DNA from: CAZCZZ01 sp964503335
GTDB taxonomy: Bacteria; Verrucomicrobiota; Kiritimatiellia; CAIVKH01
Length of the DNA: 30,799 bases
Assembly: GCA_964503335.1 (NCBI GenBank)
Contig: CAZCZZ010000050.1
Coordinates: 1 to 30,799, forward strand
Direction: 5' to 3'
Every line of letters begins with the position of its first letter. Within the stretch, counting starts at the first letter, position 1. The translations under genes were made by a program, and so were the position numbers. The notes under the pieces are model-generated. The model searched no databases. It worked only from the letters and a program-made list of their open reading frames with translations, and was not told the DNA's origin. Shown in pieces: positions 16,996 to 25,523 of the stretch.

Positions 16996-18855
16996 CTAGA
17001 ACAAGAATTGAACGCTCACGTGTCCACGTCCGCCGGAGTCAGACTCTTCGGTCTCCTCCAGGGGGAAGCCCCAGTCGAACCTCGACTGGAAGTTCTTACC
17101 CAGCGCAAGCCTCAGGCCCGCGCCAACACTCAAAAGGTTCTGCGTATCGTCCTGCCCCTCGGCGGTGTCCTGCAACGAGGTGTACGCACCATCGACAAAT
17201 ACAACCGCCTGCAGGCGTTCAAAGTCGCCCGTCGGAGAAGCCTTGCGCGTGAAGAGACGTTCCGTGAGAGCGCTGGCATAGACCGGGGATCGCAGTTCGA
17301 GCGAACCGATCAAGCCATCATCACCCAGCACTTCGCGCTCCTCGTAGCCGCGAACCGTGGACAAACCGCCGGCGGCGATCTGTTCTCCGGCGATGAGGGG
17401 ATCGCTCGCAAGCTGCCCCTCGACCTTGCCGAAAAGGAGCCATGTGTCGGCATTCTGCTCCGCGCGCGACAGCGGCTGGATGCGGGCGAGCTGGAGGCGC
17501 TCGACCACGAAATCGGCCGGCGCGTTCTCGCGCTGGCCGGCGATCGCGAACTCATCGTCATCGGTGGAGCCGAGGAATCCACCGAAGTTGAAGGCGGTTT
17601 CGCTGGATATAAAGTTGCGCCCACCGAGGCGGTCGGGCTCACGTCCGGCATAGCTCAGGACGAGCGAGATCGGCGTCTGCTCAACCTTCGTCGGCTGGTC
17701 CTCGATACCTGAAAGCTGGAAGCTCTGTTCCGTGGATTTGCGGGCGATGCCGAGTCCGGCGCTGAAGATGCGCTTGTCGTTGTCTACCACATTATGCATC
17801 CACAAGGCCCCGACAAACCAGCCCTCGCCGTTCAGGTCGATGTCCTCGCCGACGATTTCGTCAGCCTGCAGTTCCGAGTAGCCGGCGTTGACCGAAACGG
17901 CCCCACCCTTGCCCTTGGCATAAGGAAGGTAATAGCCGCCCGCGATGGAACGAATGCTCTCGAGGTCGAGCGAGACGGGGATGTTGAGCGTGAGGATGTC
18001 ATCGTGGCGCGTCAGGTTGATGTGCTGCAGCGTCAGGCCGGCGCGCCATTCATCGGTGACGTCTGTTCCCGTGTTCTGGAACTCAAGCGCGCCGTGAACC
18101 GGCACATTGTCTTCGAGGAGGATATCGGCATCCACGTAGCGGCGCTCAAAACCGTCCTGCTTCTCCTTGCGGATCTTCAGCTCGGCATCGGCCATGATGT
18201 CCGGGTGGGTGTTGAGGCGGTACACGCCACGATAGAGATCGGCATACTGGAAGGCTGCGCCCTCCTTTAGGCCGATCAGCCGCGAAACCTGTTCCGTCGT
18301 GTAGTACTTCTCGCCGAACGCCGCGCGCGGCGTCGTGCCACGCTGCTGCAGGGTGATCTTTCCAACGCGACCCTGGTCCACGAATCCGACCAGCACACCG
18401 TCCTTGATGTCGTCGGAGAACTCGATCTGGGCAAGGTAGAAACCCTGCTCCACGAGCCGGGTACGATACGACGAGGCGATCTTCCGGATCTCATCCATCG
18501 TCAACTTCTTCGCCGTCAGCTCGCCTTCCAGCGCGCGGCGCAGGCCGAACTGGTCCAGCAGGGCCACGTCGCCCTTCCACTCTACACGCTTTATCGCGCC
18601 TTCTACGGTCTTGTCCGCCTTCGCGCCGGCTTTCTTCTCGTCGGAATCCGCAGCGGCCTTCAGCGCCTTCTCGGCTTTCTCGGGCGACACCGTGGGCTTC
18701 TTCTTCGGCGTGTCATCCTGCTTCTCAATAATGTCCTTCTGGACCTTCTTGAGTTCCTGTCCGACAGAACTGCTCTGCGGATCCGCGGCGCGAACCTGCA
18801 TTGCCAGTCCGGCCAGCACGCCAACAATCACCATGTAACGCCATACGCCTTGCAT
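16996..18855 (-). CDS. TpsB outer-membrane transporter of the ShlB/FhaC family
   Basis: The 619-aa protein has a signal peptide ending VRA (about residue 23), a Lys/Ala/Glu-rich linker (~25-85), two POTRA-like domains (~86-165 and ~168-250) and a 16-strand-type beta-barrel to the C-terminus. The family signature VRGY is at 501-504 (GLSTVRGYEER), in the loop that sits inside the barrel. The C-terminal residues VQFLF end in Phe, as outer-membrane barrels do. TpsB proteins recognise the TPS domain of their partner in the periplasm and thread it outward; the partner is tpsA, 28 bases downstream. A strong Shine-Dalgarno supports the start. The charged linker before the first POTRA is longer than is common in this family. 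Confidence 0.9.
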   Translation of the reverse strand: MQGVWRYMVIVGVLAGLAMQVRAADPQSSSVGQELKKVQKDIIEKQDDTPKKKPTVSPEKAEKALKAAADSDEKKAGAKADKTVEGAIKRVEWKGDVALLDQFGLRRALEGELTAKKLTMDEIRKIASSYRTRLVEQGFYLAQIEFSDDIKDGVLVGFVDQGRVGKITLQQRGTTPRAAFGEKYYTTEQVSRLIGLKEGAAFQYADLYRGVYRLNTHPDIMADAELKIRKEKQDGFERRYVDADILLEDNVPVHGALEFQNTGTDVTDEWRAGLTLQHINLTRHDDILTLNIPVSLDLESIRSIAGGYYLPYAKGKGGAVSVNAGYSELQADEIVGEDIDLNGEGWFVGALWMHNVVDNDKRIFSAGLGIARKSTEQSFQLSGIEDQPTKVEQTPISLVLSYAGREPDRLGGRNFISSETAFNFGGFLGSTDDDEFAIAGQRENAPADFVVERLQLARIQPLSRAEQNADTWLLFGKVEGQLASDPLIAGEQIAAGGLSTVRGYEEREVLGDDGLIGSLELRSPVYASALTERLFTRKASPTGDFERLQAVVFVDGAYTSLQDTAEGQDDTQNLLSVGAGLRLALGKNFQSRFDWGFPLEETEESDSGGRGHVSVQFLF

Positions 18856-18862
18856 GCTATCG

Positions 18863-18868
18863 CTCCTT
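18863..18868 (-). promoter_or_regulatory. Ribosome binding site of tpsB
   Basis: AAGGAG on the minus strand, 7 bases before the ATG at 18855, fixes the start. Confidence 0.75.
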
Positions 18869-18903
18869 GTCGAGGACCGTTAAAACTTCCCAACCGTTGT
18901 CCG

Positions 18904-19641
18904 CTACTTTTTGACTTCGGCCTGCCCACCCTTGCCTTCAGGGACGGCCACCAGTTCGTAAATCGTCTTCGTGTCGATGTCGTATTCGTAATTCTTCTCA
19001 GCCGCGACGTTGAAATTCTTCAGCAACGCCTGCTCGATCGTCTTCTGCTCGAGCCGCTTCTCCTCTTCCAGCAGACGGAGTATGCGGATCTGCTCGGTCG
19101 AAAGCCGCTTGGACGAGGCGAGGCGGACAAAGCGGGATTCCTTTTCGCCGGAGTCGAACTTCAGGAGCTGCTTCTTCTCGACGGTGGGCATCGCATTCGT
19201 TGCGCCGGCCGCCGCGGGCTTTGCGGTCAGTTCGAATATCGCGCCAGCGGCCTTGTCGTACTGGTAGTTCCCGTCGCCCTTCACGCCGAACTCCTTGTCG
19301 AGCTGCTGCGTGAATTTCGCGACTTCCATCCTCTTCTCGGCCACAAGCCGCTCGATCACCGTGAGGTCCTCGCGGGTCCGCACGCGGCTCATCGTCAGCT
19401 CGAGGAAGCCGCGCTCACGCTCGGCGTCCTGGAACTTGAGGTGCGAAACGCGCAGCGTACTCGTCGCGGCCTGCTGGGCCCTTGGCACAGGAGACGCGGG
19501 AGCAACACCGGGCTTCGCATCCGCCTTCGGCGGCGTGACGAACTTCGACGGTTCTTCCTTCTTCGACTTGAACGGCCACACCGCCATCGCTGGGGAGAAC
19601 GCGACGGACGACAGGACGAACATGGCCACGACTTTTTTCAT
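18904..19641 (-). CDS. Exported protein of unknown function with an internal duplication
   Basis: I do not recognise a family. The 245-aa product has a signal peptide (MKKVVAMFVLSSVAFSPAMA) and a Lys/Pro/Ala-rich linker (~25-62). Two homologous ~75-residue halves follow: ~67-142 (LKFQDAERERGFLEL ... YQYDKAAGAIFELTA) and ~160-235 (LKFDSGEKESRFVRL ... YEYDIDTKTIYELVA). Each half is predicted as a mostly alpha-helical, charged segment, then NYxYD and an IxEL strand. AGGAA lies 5 bases before the ATG. It sits 48 bases upstream of tpsB and 24 bases downstream of the large cadherin-like gene, so it probably belongs to the secretion operon. A periplasmic accessory or chaperone role is possible but only by context. 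Confidence 0.75.
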   Translation of the reverse strand: MKKVVAMFVLSSVAFSPAMAVWPFKSKKEEPSKFVTPPKADAKPGVAPASPVPRAQQAATSTLRVSHLKFQDAERERGFLELTMSRVRTREDLTVIERLVAEKRMEVAKFTQQLDKEFGVKGDGNYQYDKAAGAIFELTAKPAAAGATNAMPTVEKKQLLKFDSGEKESRFVRLASSKRLSTEQIRILRLLEEEKRLEQKTIEQALLKNFNVAAEKNYEYDIDTKTIYELVAVPEGKGGQAEVKK

Positions 19642-19665
19642 GACGTTTCCTATATCGCGATTCGA

Positions 19666-22600
19666 CTACGGCGCGGGCCCGACCGGGTTGACGCCGCTAA
19701 AACCAAACACAAAGGATGTAAAGCCGAGCGTGCTGCGGAACTGCGACCAGGTACCGGTCGCCGGATCGAAGATGCACAAGTCCTCGATCGTGTCGCCGTC
19801 ATAATCCGCCGGCACGGGAATGGTCTTGTTAAAGCCGAAGACGGTCTGCTGGAACCCGTCGCGCGAGCGGTAGAGCGTCCACTGGCCCGTCTTGGCGAAG
19901 TACACGCCGATGTCCGCGATGCCGTCGCCATCGTAATCGCCGGGAACCGGCACCACGCCGTCAAAGCCGAACTGGACCGTCTTGAATGTGCGGAAGCCCG
20001 CAGTATTCAGCAGCAGGTACCATGTGCCGATCTCGTCATCGAACACGGCAAGGTCCGTGGTCCCGTCGCCATCGTAATCCGCGGGAACCGGCACCGCCGG
20101 GCTGTAGCCGAACTGCACCACGGCAGGACCCTTGGTGCTGCGGAACATGATCCAGTTGCCGAACGCCGGGTCGTATACGCAGAGGTCCGCCGTGCCATCG
20201 CCGTCGTAATCGCCGGGAACCGGCACGACACCGGGGAAGCCGTATTGGATGGTCGTGAAGCCGAGCGTGCTGCGGAAGATGTACCAGGTGCCCGACACGT
20301 CATCGAAGACGGCCGGATCCGACTTTCCGTCGCCGTCGTAGTCCGCGTTGACTTCCTTCACCTTATTGAAACCGAACACGAAGGACTGGAAGCCGTCGGC
20401 GCTACGGAAGATCGACCAGGCCCAGCTTGCCGGATCAATCACGCCGACATCACTCGTCCCGTCGCCATCAAAGTCGTTGCGCGCCGTCGGAATGGCATTG
20501 ACCGTGATCTGCGCCGATTCCGTCGCCGTGCTGAACGGCGTGCTGCCGCCGTTGCTCGCCGCATTCACTGCGGTCTGGCCGTTGATGCCTGCCGTCTGGT
20601 CCCAGGCGCGGAACAGGAACGACGCCGTGCCGATGAAGCCGGGCGTCGGTACGAACCGGATGATGGCCGCGGGATCCAACAACGTGGCCGAGTTGTTCGC
20701 CGGCGCACCGAAGGCGAGCCAGTTCGTGCCGTTGTCCGTTGAGTACTGCCACGAGCCGTTGGCGTTATCGACCGTGATCACGGCGATGCCTTCAAGCGCA
20801 CCGGCGTCCGCGTCCGTGATCCGGTTGCCGCCCGCGCTGGCGATGATGTTCGACACCGAACGGCCCGCGCTGGTCGTGTCGTCGTTACGGATATTCGGGA
20901 GCACCGGCAGGCCCGTATTATCAAGGACAGGGGCCGCATTGAGCACGGCATTGCTCGACACCGTGATGTCCGCAAATTCCGAGGCCGTGCTGAAAGCCGT
21001 CGTTCCACCGTTGACCGAGACGTCGACGCCGGACTGGCCGAGCGAGCCGCTCGTCTGGTCCCACGCGCGGAACTGGATGCTGGCCGTGCCGACATAGTTC
21101 AGGTTCGGACGGAAGCGGACCTTCGAGAAGGTGTTGAGCAGCAGCGCCGAGGTCGGCGTCACCGAGCCGAGGTCCAGCCAGCTCGATCCCCCATTCGTCG
21201 AGAACTGCCAGGAACCGTTCAGGGTGTCTGCGCTGATCACCGCAACGCCTTCAAGGGCAGCGGTATCGACATCCGTAATACGGTCGCCACCCGCGCTGCC
21301 GATGATCGCCGCAATGGTGTCGCCCGCGTTGTTGGTCTGATTCACCAGGATGCCAAGCAGTGTCATGGTGCCTGTGTTGTCGAGAAGAGGCGCGTCGTTC
21401 TGCGCATTGACCGTTATCGTGGCGATGGTTTCATCCACGCTGAACGCATTCGTTCCACCCAGCGACGTGGCATCCACACCCGAGGAGCCGTCGCTTGATC
21501 CGTCCGTCTGGTCCCACGCGCGGAACGTGACCTCAGCCGTGCCGTTAAAGTTTGAGGCGGGAATGAAGCGGAGCAACGAGGCATCGTCCAATGTCCGGGC
21601 GCTTGAAGGCGACACCGCGCCCACGGGATTCCACGTAGCGCCGGCATTGATGGAGAACTCCCAGACACCGTTGGTGTTGTTGACGCCGATGACCGCAACG
21701 CCTTCCAAAGCGCCCGCGTCGTCGTCGGTGATCCGGTCGCCGCCCGCGCTGAGGACGATCGCCGCCACGGTGTTCCCGGCCGGCGCGGCAGCGTCCTCAT
21801 TAATAGAGGAGAGTGTCATCGTGCCGGAGTTGTCGAGAACCGGCGCATCGTTCACCGCGCCGACGGATACGCTGGCCGTCTCGCTGGCCGTGCTGAAGGC
21901 GTTGGTGCCGCCGGTCGAGGAGGCATCCACGGCGCCCGCTCCGTCGCCCGAACCGTCGGTCTGGTCCCATGCATGGAAGGTGATCGTGGCCGACCCGGCG
22001 AAGTTGTTGCCGGGGACAAAGCGCAGCAGGGACGTGTCAGCGAGCGTAACGGCGCTCGCGGCCGACGGACCGGTGATTCCGTTCCAGTTGGCACCGCCGT
22101 CCGTCGAGAATTCCCACTGGCCGTTGGAATTGTCGGCCGCGACCACGGCGATGCCTTCAAGGGCACCGGCATCCCCGTCCGTGATACGGTTGCCGCCCGC
22201 GCTGAGGATGATTGCCGCCACCGTATTGCCCGCGGGGTTCGGATCTTCTTCAGCCACATTGGAGAGCGTCATCGTGCCGGTGTTATCGAGGACCGGCGCG
22301 TCGTTCAAGGAGACGACCGTGACCAAGGCGGTCTCGATGCCTGTGCTGAAGGCCGTCGTTCCACCGTTGACGCCGGCGTTCCCCGTGCCGCCATTGGAAC
22401 CCGTTGTCTGGTCCCAAGCACGGAACGTGATCGTCGCCGTGCCGAACGTGTTCGCGTTCGGCACATAGCGGAACAGGGCATTCGTATTGAGCAGACGTGC
22501 GGTCGCATCGCTCGGGGATCCAAAGGCCTGGAAGGTCGAACCACCATTGGTGGAGTACTGCCAAGTGCCGCTGCTGTTATCCACGCCGATGACCGCGACG

Positions 22601-24468
22601 CCTTCGACAGGCGATGCATCGCCATCTGTAATGGGATCGCCTCCCCCGCTGGCCAGTACGGCGGTCACCGTGTCGCCGGGGATCACGATCTGGTCTTCAT
22701 TCACGTCGGTCAGGGTCAAGTCGCCGGAGTTGTCGAGCGTCGGGGCGTTGTTGACATCCGTGACCGTGATCGTCGCGGTCTCCGTCGCGGTGCTGTAAGG
22801 ATTCGGCGTACCGGTCGCGGAGGCATCAACCTCGATCGTGCCGTTCGGCGTGCTGTCGGTCTGGTCCCACGCACGGAACTGGATGAAGGATGAACCGCTG
22901 AAGAAGGGATTGGGAACGAAACGGATCAAGGCCGAGGGATCGAGGACCACGGCCGAGCCATCCGCAAGGACGCCCATCGTGTTCCAGGAGCTGCCGCCGT
23001 TCGTCGAGAACTGCCAGACGCCGTTGGTCGTGTCGGAACCCGTTACGGCGATGCCTTCCACCGCGCCCGCGTCGGCATCGGTAATCCGGTTGCCGCCCGC
23101 GCTGAGGATGATGTTCGACACCGCGTTGCCGGCGCTGTTCGTGTTGTTCTCGTTGATTCCCGTCAGCGTCATCGTGCCCGTGTTATCAAGGACGGGCGCA
23201 TCATTCACCGAGTTGATCGTGATCGTGAGGTTCGTGCCGATCGACTGCACGCCGCCTGAGCCGGTAGCCCCGTTGTCGTTCACATTCACCGACAGCGTCG
23301 CTGCTCCGAAGAAGTTGGTCGGCGGCGCGTAGTTCAGGAGGTTGAGGGCGGTTGTCACGTCGGCCAGCAGCCCGCGAAACTGTATGCTCGCGGACCCGTT
23401 GGCGCCGTTGGTGATGGTGATGCCGGTCGTGGAGGCCAGCGTCATGGTGCCCGTCGTGACCGACAGGTTGACGCGGAACTGGGCCCCGGGGGTTTCGGCG
23501 ATATCGGCCTCGTCGATGTCGCTGAGGTCGATGCCGATCGCCACATCCTCGTCGGTGAGCTGGTCCACGAAGTTGTTGATGCGCGGCGCGTCGTTGACCG
23601 CCGAGAGCGTGATCGAGATCGCGCGGTTGGTGATGAGCGAGCCGCCGCTGCCGACGTTGCCGTTGTCGTTGACGGAGACCGACAGGGTGTCGCCGCCGTT
23701 GTAATCGCGCACGCCGACGTAGTAGAGCGAGTTGAGGAGGACGTTGACGTTCGAGTAGGCGCCCGAGAAGGCATACGCCTTGTTCGTGATCGCGCCGGGC
23801 TTTCCGATCGTGAACACGACCATGTTCGTGACGTTGGTCAGCTCAAGGTCGGAACGGAGTGTTCCGTTCGAGGCGGAGATTGATACATTATATACAAGTC
23901 CCGACTCGATCGTGGACCGGATGTCGACGTCTGAGATCGTGATCGACACGGCATTCGAAGAATCTTCCGTGTTCGAGATTGCGGAAATGGAGGTTAGAAC
24001 CGGCCGGTCATTCACCGGGGCGATCGTCCCGGGAATATTCTCGTTGTCGCTCGAAGCTGTATTGTCCGTGCAGGTCACTGCCACCGTGATCGATCCGGTC
24101 GCGTTCAATGCCGGCGAAAGGGTGAGGCTTGCGAGCGCCGTGTTTTGTGCTGCCTGGGGACCGACCATGGTTAAGGTCGCTGTTCCGTTGCCGGTGACAG
24201 ATGACAGTGAACCGGTTGCCGTGGCTGCCAACGTGTGCCCAACGCACTGGACCTGAACGGTGATGTTCGTTGTGCCAGCGTCGGGGTCCGAAACAGATAT
24301 TGTGTTGCCACCCGTAAACGCAAAGACCGTGTCCTCCGTCGGCGCAATCGAAGCCGGACGGGTGATCACAGGGGGGAGAGCTGACGCGACATTGGGCAGG
24401 GCCAAGGTGGCGAACAGGGTCGCAAAGAGAACGGGCACGATCGAATGCCAAACAGAACGGCGATTCAT
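19666..24468 (-). CDS. Large secreted cadherin-like/VCBS-repeat protein
   Basis: This 1600-aa protein begins with a signal peptide (MNRRSVWHSIVPVLFATL ... NVASA). Residues ~30-415 form about three cadherin/Ig-like modules with DxD and NDAPxxxN linkers. Residues ~418-1320 form six ~150-aa repeats, each with NDAPVLDNTGTM, ITDxDAGALEGIAV, WQFSTNGG, LRFVP and FRAWDQT. Residues ~1328-1600 form six ~46-aa VCBS/FG-GAP-like repeats, each with a calcium-type DYDGDG loop followed by GTWxxFRS and FGF. The protein ends in VNPVGPAP with no sorting signal I can recognise. It is probably a surface or extracellular adhesion or matrix protein. The start at 24468 has GGGAGG 10 bases upstream; the frame extends to 24645, but that extension lacks a signal-peptide-like start. 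It may be first in the four-gene minus-strand operon. Confidence 0.85.
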   Translation of the reverse strand: MNRRSVWHSIVPVLFATLFATLALPNVASALPPVITRPASIAPTEDTVFAFTGGNTISVSDPDAGTTNITVQVQCVGHTLAATATGSLSSVTGNGTATLTMVGPQAAQNTALASLTLSPALNATGSITVAVTCTDNTASSDNENIPGTIAPVNDRPVLTSISAISNTEDSSNAVSITISDVDIRSTIESGLVYNVSISASNGTLRSDLELTNVTNMVVFTIGKPGAITNKAYAFSGAYSNVNVLLNSLYYVGVRDYNGGDTLSVSVNDNGNVGSGGSLITNRAISITLSAVNDAPRINNFVDQLTDEDVAIGIDLSDIDEADIAETPGAQFRVNLSVTTGTMTLASTTGITITNGANGSASIQFRGLLADVTTALNLLNYAPPTNFFGAATLSVNVNDNGATGSGGVQSIGTNLTITINSVNDAPVLDNTGTMTLTGINENNTNSAGNAVSNIILSAGGNRITDADAGAVEGIAVTGSDTTNGVWQFSTNGGSSWNTMGVLADGSAVVLDPSALIRFVPNPFFSGSSFIQFRAWDQTDSTPNGTIEVDASATGTPNPYSTATETATITVTDVNNAPTLDNSGDLTLTDVNEDQIVIPGDTVTAVLASGGGDPITDGDASPVEGVAVIGVDNSSGTWQYSTNGGSTFQAFGSPSDATARLLNTNALFRYVPNANTFGTATITFRAWDQTTGSNGGTGNAGVNGGTTAFSTGIETALVTVVSLNDAPVLDNTGTMTLSNVAEEDPNPAGNTVAAIILSAGGNRITDGDAGALEGIAVVAADNSNGQWEFSTDGGANWNGITGPSAASAVTLADTSLLRFVPGNNFAGSATITFHAWDQTDGSGDGAGAVDASSTGGTNAFSTASETASVSVGAVNDAPVLDNSGTMTLSSINEDAAAPAGNTVAAIVLSAGGDRITDDDAGALEGVAVIGVNNTNGVWEFSINAGATWNPVGAVSPSSARTLDDASLLRFIPASNFNGTAEVTFRAWDQTDGSSDGSSGVDATSLGGTNAFSVDETIATITVNAQNDAPLLDNTGTMTLLGILVNQTNNAGDTIAAIIGSAGGDRITDVDTAALEGVAVISADTLNGSWQFSTNGGSSWLDLGSVTPTSALLLNTFSKVRFRPNLNYVGTASIQFRAWDQTSGSLGQSGVDVSVNGGTTAFSTASEFADITVSSNAVLNAAPVLDNTGLPVLPNIRNDDTTSAGRSVSNIIASAGGNRITDADAGALEGIAVITVDNANGSWQYSTDNGTNWLAFGAPANNSATLLDPAAIIRFVPTPGFIGTASFLFRAWDQTAGINGQTAVNAASNGGSTPFSTATESAQITVNAIPTARNDFDGDGTSDVGVIDPASWAWSIFRSADGFQSFVFGFNKVKEVNADYDGDGKSDPAVFDDVSGTWYIFRSTLGFTTIQYGFPGVVPVPGDYDGDGTADLCVYDPAFGNWIMFRSTKGPAVVQFGYSPAVPVPADYDGDGTTDLAVFDDEIGTWYLLLNTAGFRTFKTVQFGFDGVVPVPGDYDGDGIADIGVYFAKTGQWTLYRSRDGFQQTVFGFNKTIPVPADYDGDTIEDLCIFDPATGTWSQFRSTLGFTSFVFGFSGVNPVGPAP
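19670..20485 (-). repeat. Six VCBS/FG-GAP-like repeats with DxDGDG calcium loops
   Basis: DxDGD loops are encoded near 20475, 20340, 20215, 20075, 19935 and 19800, about 135 bases apart. Each is followed by a GxWxxFRS-type segment and FGF, as in integrin-alpha-like beta-propeller blades. Six or seven blades would close one propeller. Confidence 0.8.
20500..23215 (-). repeat. Six tandem ~450-bp cadherin-like repeats
   Basis: Six units of about 150 residues each share NDAPVLDNTGTM, AGGNRITD, WQFSTNGGSSW and FRAWDQT. They occupy about half of the large secreted protein and are similar enough to suggest repeated unequal recombination. Confidence 0.8.
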
Positions 24469-24796
24469 GGACACGGAGCCTCCCTTTAAAAGTGTTGGCG
24501 GAATTGCGGTATTCCTCCTCAACCGCCGCGAAGGATAATCACATATCTCGTTGCAAGGAAAGCTTCTTCTACCGGAGAGCGAGAAGCTGGCATGAAAATT
24601 TCGGGTCCTTTTCTCACGGTTGAGAAGGTGCTGGAGCGAGGCCATCCCCTACCCATCGTGCGTTCCGGATGTCGCACGCGGAGCGACTACTACATCTGCC
24701 AGCCCTGAGCGAGCCGCTTGAATGCGCGGCGGGTCGAAGATCGAAGGGCGAGTATTGCATCGCCCTCAATGCAAAATTCGGGCTAGCGTACACCGG
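24469..24796. promoter_or_regulatory. Divergent intergenic region with three hairpins
   Basis: This 328-base gap separates the divergent cadherin-like gene (-) and the sigma factor gene (+), so both promoters are expected here. I could not assign convincing -35/-10 boxes. Three perfect stems are visible: AGCTTCT/AGAAGCT (24561-24588), TTCTCA/TGAGAA with a 4-base loop (24611-24626) and CGTGCG/CGCACG (24657-24678). The minus-strand gene also has GGGAGG at 24479-24484. No open reading frame in the gap looks real. Confidence 0.5.
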
Positions 24797-25363
24797 ATGT
24801 CTGAACGCGCCGATCCCGATCTCGACATGGTTTTCCGTCTCCGCCAAGGCGACGAGGATGCGTTGCGGGAAATCATCCGGCGCTACCAGGGCCCGATCCA
24901 TGACTTCGCGTTCCGCATGCTCGGCACTGCGACGCGGGCGGAGGATGCCGCGCAGGAAGTCTTCGTGCGCGTGAATAGTCGCATCGCTTCATTCCGTCCC
25001 GACCGCGGACTCTTCTCCACATGGATTTTCCAGATCGCGCGCAACACGGCCATCGACGAACTGCGTCGCAGAAAGCACGACCCCATCCACGCCGCGGACG
25101 AAATCGAAAACGATCACGCAGCGCGCTCACCCTCCCCCACGGAGCAGCTCGCGCAAAAGGAAATCGGCCACGCGATCGCTACCGCAATGGCAGACCTTCC
25201 CGAGGACCAACGCACTGCGATCGCCCTCGCCGAGTATCACGATCTCTCGTACGCTGAAATCGCCGCCATCATGGACTGCTCGGAAAAATCCGTGGAGACC
25301 AGAATCTACCGCGCGAAGGAAAAGCTGCGGAAGCATCTGCGGGAATTCCTGAAAGAGGGATGA
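24797..25363 (+). CDS. ECF-type RNA polymerase sigma factor (sigma-70 family)
   Basis: The 188-aa protein has region 2 (~12-85: FRLRQGDEDALREIIRRYQ, DAAQEVFVRV and FSTWIFQIARNTAIDELRRRK), which binds core polymerase and the -10 element. It also has region 4 (~125-182: LPEDQRTAIALAEYHDLSYAEIAAIM then SVETRIYRAKEKLRKHL), the -35-binding helix-turn-helix. Regions 1.1 and 3 are absent, as is normal for extracytoplasmic-function sigma factors. The start at ATG 24797 gives the usual length; an in-frame ATG at 24722 adds an unrelated N-terminus. No Shine-Dalgarno is evident at either. No anti-sigma gene follows: the next gene encodes an unrelated membrane protein. It is divergent from the secretion locus and could regulate it, which is an inference from position only. 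Confidence 0.9.
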   Translation: MSERADPDLDMVFRLRQGDEDALREIIRRYQGPIHDFAFRMLGTATRAEDAAQEVFVRVNSRIASFRPDRGLFSTWIFQIARNTAIDELRRRKHDPIHAADEIENDHAARSPSPTEQLAQKEIGHAIATAMADLPEDQRTAIALAEYHDLSYAEIAAIMDCSEKSVETRIYRAKEKLRKHLREFLKEG

Positions 25364-25523
25364 AACGTTATTGCCCACGGAGGTCACGGATAGCACGGAT
25401 GCGCGCGAGATCTGAAATTCGAAATCAGAGACATGAATCAGGGACATCCTCTTTATCCGTTAACTCCGCCGGTCCCCCGCAGCCTTCGCGAAGGGGGATG
25501 GGCTATCTAATCTTCGCCGATCT
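25364..25523. other. Intergenic stretch with a 9-base periodic repeat and a GC-rich hairpin
   Basis: CACGGA occurs three times at exact 9-base spacing (25376, 25385, 25394). A stem TCCCCC/GGGGGA (25473-25498) encloses the palindrome CTTCGCGAAG; it could form after the sigma factor gene but lacks a T run. No coding region is supported. Confidence 0.5.

Noticed and set aside
18850..20742. 630-codon plus-strand frame spanning three minus-strand genes
   Set aside because: The minus strand carries signal peptides, ribosome binding sites and recognisable repeats; the plus product is Arg/His-rich antisense sequence.
24546..24570. Possible minus-strand promoter with TTGCAA and GATTAT
   Set aside because: The spacing between the two hexamers is about 10 bases, not the ~17 needed for a sigma-70 promoter.
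24469..24645. N-terminal extension of the cadherin-like gene to 24645
   Set aside because: The extension has no signal-peptide character, while ATG 24468 has GGGAGG upstream and begins a classic signal peptide.
25473..25498. TCCCCC/GGGGGA hairpin as terminator of the sigma factor gene
   Set aside because: It has no T run and lies over 100 bases after the stop; kept only as an intergenic hairpin, not called as a terminator.
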